20,577 bases of DNA, taken from contig JAOZRC010000010.1 in the NCBI GenBank assembly GCA_029940345.1, positions 1,943 through 22,519 of the forward strand, in the 5' to 3' direction. Made by a program: the position numbers and the translations under genes. Below the pieces are notes generated by a model that had not been told where the DNA came from, did no database searches, and saw nothing but the letters and a program-made list of their open reading frames with translations. This stretch comes from Desulfobacterales bacterium. GTDB lineage: Bacteria > Desulfobacterota > Desulfobacteria > Desulfobacterales > JAUCGF01. Positions 16,795-20,577 of this stretch are shown here, one piece after another (the first letter of the stretch is position 1; every line of letters begins with the position of its first letter).

Positions 16795-17812
16795 TATCAT
16801 TCGTTACCTGTTTGTTTTAAGAGTCAATCGTTCCCTGGTGTGGTTGTCAAACTATCTGCCAGCCGAATTTTCCCTTATCCTGGGCACAACCATTGCCAGA
16901 AGATTACCCACTGCGCAAGCACGTCCCTGGTTAAAGTCCCTGTCAGCCTGGGAGCCTTATGGCGGTCTTAAAAGCATAGCCAACAAGCAAATCAAACGAC
17001 TACCGGAGGCATCATGGCCAATTGAATCCGTTTTGTTCGCCTATCCGTATGAAAAACGCAGTTTTGGCGAAGGCGAATTCATCCTGTGGGAATTAAAATT
17101 GCTCGGCGAAAGCGCTGACCACGGATTTTTTTTGGAAATAATCATGTCGGCGATTGAGGAAGCCGGTCTTTCTTATGACAAAGGGTGGACTTATCCCAAC
17201 TGCTTATGGGGTAAATTTGACATTCATGCTGTTTATGCCGCACGGGGACATCACTGGGAGCCTTTTGTGGAAAACGGTCAATTGGATTTGAATTATCACG
17301 CCACGCCATTTCAATGGTTTGAAAATCTATCATACCCCTTCAATCTCGAACTGCCTCCGGATACGATCAGATGGCTGACGCCCTTTGACTTATCGGACCA
17401 AGCCGCCAAGCATCATGGAAGGAAAACCCGGCAATATAATAGTAAACATCGAAACCGCGCCATACCTGCGCCGTCATTGAATAAAATCATAGAAGCACTG
17501 ATTCTCAGGCTGAACAATCTGATAGCAGGGAAAATTAGTAATTTTGATGAATTGTGGGAAGTTCTAGGTGAAGATAAACAAACGGTACTCAAGAAAGCTT
17601 GGCGTCTGGCCAGCCATATCCCTATTTATAAAAAGAGGCTTTGCGCACCACCGGCCCACTGGCCCGGGGTTGCCATGGGGTCCCAAACTTACACCGCCAC
17701 CTTTCCGGAAGCGCTTATCCCTCTGCTTGGACTGGCATCCATACTTCATATCGGACAATACACCCATTACGGCCTTGGCACATTTATCATTGAACGTCGG
17801 TCTGATTTATAA
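16775..17812 (+). CDS. Cas6-family CRISPR RNA endonuclease-like protein
   Basis: 345 residues; it starts 20 bp before the end of the previous gene, again without a clear SD, so coupling is likely. The C-terminal ~140 residues follow the Cas6 C-terminal-domain pattern (Pfam 'CRISPR_Cas6'): a strand near IRWLTPFDL, a helical part with SLNKIIEALILRLNNL, then PGVAMGSQTYTATF. The final glycine-rich segment LLGLASILHIGQYTHYGLG plus TFII (residues ~318-338) matches the family's 'LLxLGxxLHVGKxTTFGLGRY'. The N-terminal half is divergent but opens like a RAMP strand (IRYLFVLRV). Known role of the family: cuts CRISPR precursor transcripts at repeats and stays bound or hands over the crRNA. Catalytic residues are poorly conserved in Cas6 and cannot be assigned here. 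With no array in the window, the RNA it processes must be encoded elsewhere, or the protein has another RNA substrate. Confidence 0.82.
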   Translation: MFTIPINIIRYLFVLRVNRSLVWLSNYLPAEFSLILGTTIARRLPTAQARPWLKSLSAWEPYGGLKSIANKQIKRLPEASWPIESVLFAYPYEKRSFGEGEFILWELKLLGESADHGFFLEIIMSAIEEAGLSYDKGWTYPNCLWGKFDIHAVYAARGHHWEPFVENGQLDLNYHATPFQWFENLSYPFNLELPPDTIRWLTPFDLSDQAAKHHGRKTRQYNSKHRNRAIPAPSLNKIIEALILRLNNLIAGKISNFDELWEVLGEDKQTVLKKAWRLASHIPIYKKRLCAPPAHWPGVAMGSQTYTATFPEALIPLLGLASILHIGQYTHYGLGTFIIERRSDL

Positions 17813-17815
17813 AAT

Positions 17816-18127
17816 TCAATTCTTGCGAATGTCAGGAACCGCTTGTTTATTATCAGACGATGATTTCAGAAATCGGTCTAAATAATCTGCAATGCGCTCC
17901 ATTGCGTCAGCTTTGCGTTCTTCACACTTGGCTTTTCGCTCTTCGGCATCGGCAAGTCGTTTGTGGCTTTCACTGATCTTTTCCAAACGCTTGTTAATCA
18001 TCGGCCAATGGTCTGTGTTTGTTTTGCGATGGCTGCCGCTTTTAGGCCTACGCCGGTCATTTCGATTTCGATCAAACCCATACCGTTTTAAATTTCCATT
18101 TCGTACGCGATGTATAAAATCATCCAT
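17816..18127 (-). CDS. Small charged helical protein of unknown function (103 aa)
   Basis: GGAGG lies about 7 nt before the ATG at 18127, supporting expression. The N-terminal ~40 residues are basic and polar (RNRNDRRRPKSGSHRK). From ~43 on it is one long predicted helix with heptad-like charged repeats (DAEERKAKCEERKADAMERIADYLDRFL), ending in a polar tail. This composition recalls short coiled-coil hypothetical proteins of Deltaproteobacteria; no function is known to me. Its stop codon is only 3 bp from the stop of the convergent Cas6-like gene, so the two transcripts must overlap unless termination occurs inside the coding regions. Not obviously part of the RAMP system, but adjacent to it. 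Confidence 0.7.
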   Translation of the reverse strand: MDDFIHRVRNGNLKRYGFDRNRNDRRRPKSGSHRKTNTDHWPMINKRLEKISESHKRLADAEERKAKCEERKADAMERIADYLDRFLKSSSDNKQAVPDIRKN

Positions 18128-18223
18128 TTTTTAGCCTCCGTTTTAATCTCTCTGTTTATTGTTTTTATTGATCCGTTTACGATTTTTCGTATCCTATTCA
18201 AAAATCACGGTAAATATAAATCC

Positions 18224-18299
18224 GGAGTGCGAAAGTTAAGCGAAGCGGTCTTTCGCAAAGTTATATTGCGAAAGACCGTTCCGCTTACTTTCGCACTCC
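18224..18299. repeat. Strong 76-bp palindrome (GGAGTGC...GCACTCC family)
   Basis: Outer arms GGAGTGCGAAAGT (18224-18236) and ACTTTCGCACTCC (18287-18299) are perfectly inverted. Inner arms CGGTCTTTCGCAA (18246-18258) and TTGCGAAAGACCG (18266-18278) are also perfect. A short imperfect middle joins them and a 7-nt loop AGTTATA closes the structure. The arms share the GGAGTGC end with the 5.3-kb repeat but differ inside. It lies ~100 bp upstream of the 103-aa gene and ~700 bp downstream of the membrane-protein gene, so a terminator role is not obvious. Confidence 0.8.
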
Positions 18300-18300
18300 A

Positions 18301-18999
18301 TAATTACCATTGAATTTGAATAAGTTACGATTATTCCATAATAGCAAAACTGAATTCATTGGAATTAATGATTTCGCATTTGTTTTTAAAATATCAATGA
18401 TTTCAGCGCATTACAAGAACTTATGACTGACGAGTTAGTAATACCGACCCAAATCATTCTTTTGTAAATAGGCTTTGTGGCGAACACCAATTAGGGTAGA
18501 CTTTTATCAGGTATGGCAGGTGATGATTCCTAATTAATTCGGCAGAATGAATTCCGATTAGTTGTAACAGAAGGATCAATTGATTTTATAGATTGGATTT
18601 CATTTACCTAACAGACGTTTATCATTAATTTGGGGATAGTAGACATTCGGACAATCAGAGGATTTTTAGCCCGATTTGGTATTTGGGGCACTGCGTTATC
18701 GGTCGGAATCGGTCGGATATATACTTCGGATATATACTATGGTGTATTATCTTCTCCCTCTATTATTGTGACATGAATTGTCTGAAAGTTATTTGATAGA
18801 ACGGATGTCCCTTTTTCATTTTAAATCAATCAAGGTGATTTCCGAAAATGTCTGAAAGAATTGATGATTAGAATACTTGTTCGTTTTCATCCCCCTTAAT
18901 TCCCCATGCAAAGCATAGAGAATCAGAGAGGGATTGAATCTTTATTACAGGGAAAACGCCTCCTTGTAGACAAACAATACTCGAAAGGCGTCCGCCTAA
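18301..18999. other. AT-rich non-coding stretch without a recognisable gene
   Basis: Roughly 700 bp with stops in all frames. The only local structure I see is a set of short tandem repeats: ATCGGTCGGA twice (18698-18707, 18708-18717) followed by CGGATATATACT twice with 13-bp period (18714-18725, 18727-18738). I find no CRISPR repeats, no tRNA-like cloverleaf, and no transposase remnant that I can name. A weak inverted pair ACGCCT/AGGCGT (18956-18961, 18986-18991) sits just after the end of the membrane-protein gene and might help end its transcript. Confidence 0.6.
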
Positions 19000-20034
19000 C
19001 TAATTATTGTTATATTCGTATTGCAAGCCGATAAAAAAGTTACGCAGCGATGCAATGATAAAAACAATCAAGGCGATTGTAAAATTCATTGCTCCACAGT
19101 AATTGTAAACACCTAAGCTGAGCGGTTTTTCAATCGTCCATAAACACATTGCCTTTTTCATTATGTCAAAATAAGCGGTCGCATTTAAATCAATTGTACC
19201 AAACTTGGCAGTGCATAGTATTGAAAAGAGAAAGAAAAAAATCGCTGTGATGAAGTAGGAAATAAAACGCGCCCGAGTGCCTCTGAACAAATAGCCAATG
19301 GCAACTAAAAACACGAAAATTTGAATAACAGAGTGTAAAGAGGGGATGATGTCAGCCATTCCAAATTGCTCCATGCCTAAAAAGAGGAGCCATGAAAGAG
19401 GAGGCAGAACACATCCGATAACCAGAAAAAATATCGCAAACTTTTGAAAATAACTGACTGGCTCCATAGTCGAAGGCGCCTTGATAGCTGCTGGCGCAAA
19501 GCCCGATATCAGCATAGGAACATCGTCATCCACGGGTCTCAATGCGTGTGTCAGTTTTTGATTCTCCGCTTCTTTGGCGTAACGCGTGGAATCCAACTCT
19601 TTCTTCTTTTGAGCCAGCGGTGCGACATCCTGCGTATACTGATTTTTTTCTATTATCCCGGTTTTGTACAATTGAGTTAATTCTTCAATTTGCGCCGAAA
19701 TAGTTGCAACTTCCGCATCAGTCTGATTCAGTTCGCCGGTGAGTTGGCCAATTTGCTGTTTAATTTGTTCCTCTAAAGCCTCCTTCTCAGGTTGAACTTT
19801 TTCCAACTCCGCCTGATAGTCTGCCAAAATACCATCAAATCGGTTTTTGGAGATATTATCTTCAATCCCTTTCAATTTTTTAATGTTAGATTTGGTTTGT
19901 AAATAGGCGCTACGAGCCTCATCATAACGGATGATGAGAGGCTTATCCTCACTGCTGACTAACGATAGTGGCTGATCACCGCTGTCTTCTGACATTTTTT
20001 CGGTATCACTGCTGCTGTCCAACGGTTCCGTCAT
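19000..20034 (-). CDS. Coiled-coil membrane protein of unknown function (344 aa)
   Basis: The start is placed at 20034 (MTEPLDSSSDTEKMSEDS) because GAGGAGG lies just upstream of that ATG; an in-frame ATG at 20097 would add 21 residues and has no SD. Residues 1-30 are acidic and disordered. Residues ~35-165 form a long charged helix with heptad character (LEKVQPEKEALEEQIKQQIG, ISAQIEELTQLY, LAQKKKELD), a likely coiled coil facing the cytoplasm. The C-terminal half has about four membrane helices: ~198-222 (FAIFFLVIGCVLPPLSWLLF), ~237-257, ~260-280 and ~315-335 (IALIVFIIASL). I do not recognise a family. No neighbour indicates a role: it stands alone, flanked by non-coding DNA on both sides. 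Confidence 0.75.
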   Translation of the reverse strand: MTEPLDSSSDTEKMSEDSGDQPLSLVSSEDKPLIIRYDEARSAYLQTKSNIKKLKGIEDNISKNRFDGILADYQAELEKVQPEKEALEEQIKQQIGQLTGELNQTDAEVATISAQIEELTQLYKTGIIEKNQYTQDVAPLAQKKKELDSTRYAKEAENQKLTHALRPVDDDVPMLISGFAPAAIKAPSTMEPVSYFQKFAIFFLVIGCVLPPLSWLLFLGMEQFGMADIIPSLHSVIQIFVFLVAIGYLFRGTRARFISYFITAIFFFLFSILCTAKFGTIDLNATAYFDIMKKAMCLWTIEKPLSLGVYNYCGAMNFTIALIVFIIASLRNFFIGLQYEYNNN

Positions 20035-20530
20035 AATTACCTCCTCTGTAAAGTTTATAAGTTCGACTGTTTTAACACTTTCGAACCTAAATAGCATATA
20101 GGCATTAAAAGTGAAAGAAAATATATTACAAAAAATAAAAATAAATCTGATTTATAAAATTGGCCTATCCTCAAAATGATTCATACAGTGTTGATTGGGT
20201 TTTCAAGAATGTGGCTATACTGAACCATTTTGGGTCCGATTTTGGTTTTTCAAAAAATTAGTGAAACGTGATTTTCAGATTGTGGACACCACCTGAAGAA
20301 ACTGAAATCAAAATACAATAAATAGTGTATTGCAAGAAGATGGTTATGTGTCAAGTTTAAATCGCTTCTTACGTTGAGATACATACGATTTTGTGGCTTT
20401 ATCCTTATTTAAACAATTATATTCGGCCATGTTCACCTGATAAGGTGGATTCCGAAAATAAATATACCATGCCATGCTATGCTATTTTATCCTAAATAAT
20501 CGCCTGATATGAAATAAAATAAATTTTCGG
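20035..20530. other. AT-rich non-coding stretch
   Basis: About 500 bp upstream of the membrane-protein gene. It should hold that gene's promoter, but I could not assign convincing -35/-10 boxes. A short microrepeat (ATGCC-ATGCT-ATGCT) lies near 20468-20485. No gene, RNA or insertion-sequence end can be supported. Confidence 0.5.
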
Positions 20531-20577
20531 CATCCTTCATTTTCCGCTTAACACTTTAAAGGAGTGCTGAACCGAAG
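20531..20577. repeat. Second copy of the 5.3-kb palindromic repeat, cut by the window end
   Basis: The 42 bp at 20531-20572 match 5314-5355 at 37 positions, including CATCCTTCATTTTCCG and AAGGAGTGCTGAAC. The window ends inside what would be the left arm, so the right arm is expected just outside. Confidence 0.75.

Noticed and set aside
18110..18313. A 67-codon hydrophobic open frame on the plus strand
   Set aside because: No ribosome binding site, and its second half is simply the translation of the palindrome at 18224-18299.
20230..20470. Insertion-sequence end (GTGGACACCACC and an ACCT...AGGT pair)
   Set aside because: No matching opposite end, transposase remnant or target duplication could be found in the window.
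18301..20577. A CRISPR array next to the Cas6-like gene
   Set aside because: I searched both non-coding stretches by eye for regularly spaced 24-40-bp repeats and found none; only short tandem repeats of 10-13 bp and single palindromes are there.

Overview
The window looks like a chromosomal accessory region of a Gram-negative, probably anaerobic bacterium of the Desulfobacterota (former Deltaproteobacteria) type. This rests on a LutB-LutA-like iron-sulfur lactate-oxidation protein of the fused kind known from sulfate reducers, very large PAS-rich hybrid histidine kinases (one with a MASE3 sensor), a stand-alone pyruvate-kinase C-terminal-domain protein, and abundant palindromic intergenic repeats. 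The assignment is inference; there is no rRNA or other phylogenetic marker here.

Layout. 1-1036 (+): 3' part of a LutB-LutA fusion. 1037-1445: a non-coding stretch filled by six hairpins arranged as two head-to-head copies of one repeat unit. 1446-11720 (all on the minus strand, read right to left): a truncated MltF-like lipoprotein, the endolytic transglycosylase MltG, and two hybrid histidine kinases that share their last ~625 residues but carry unrelated sensor halves (dCache-PAS-GAF-PAS versus MASE3-PAS-PAS-PAS-PAS). A long palindromic repeat separates the two kinases. 11904-12452 (+): pyruvate kinase alpha/beta-domain protein with its own predicted promoter.

12693-17812 (+): the most interesting part. 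This is a tightly overlapping three-gene operon: a 1079-residue protein with at least three RAMP (Cas7-like) modules and a long helical insert, a 292-residue unrecognised protein with a zinc-ribbon-like CxxC-x13-CxxC motif, and a 345-residue protein with a Cas6-type C-terminal domain. No Cas10, Cas1, Cas2 or CRISPR array is visible anywhere in the window. It looks like a self-contained, Cas10-less RAMP/Cas6 effector module, analogous in spirit to the fused Cas7-11 (type III-E) effectors but with a different order and partners. It may be a minimal type III relative that uses crRNAs from elsewhere, or an RNA-guided or RNA-binding system that works without CRISPR.

17816-20577: a small helical protein convergent with the RAMP operon (3 bp between stop codons), a long AT-rich non-coding stretch with a strong palindrome, a coiled-coil plus four-helix membrane protein (minus strand), and a final non-coding stretch that ends in the first half of another copy of the 5.3-kb repeat.

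Other points of note: the MltF-like gene carries an in-frame internal deletion that removes the catalytic transglycosylase core, and palindromes with GGAGTGC...GCACTCC ends recur at 5.3, 18.2 and 20.5 kb.
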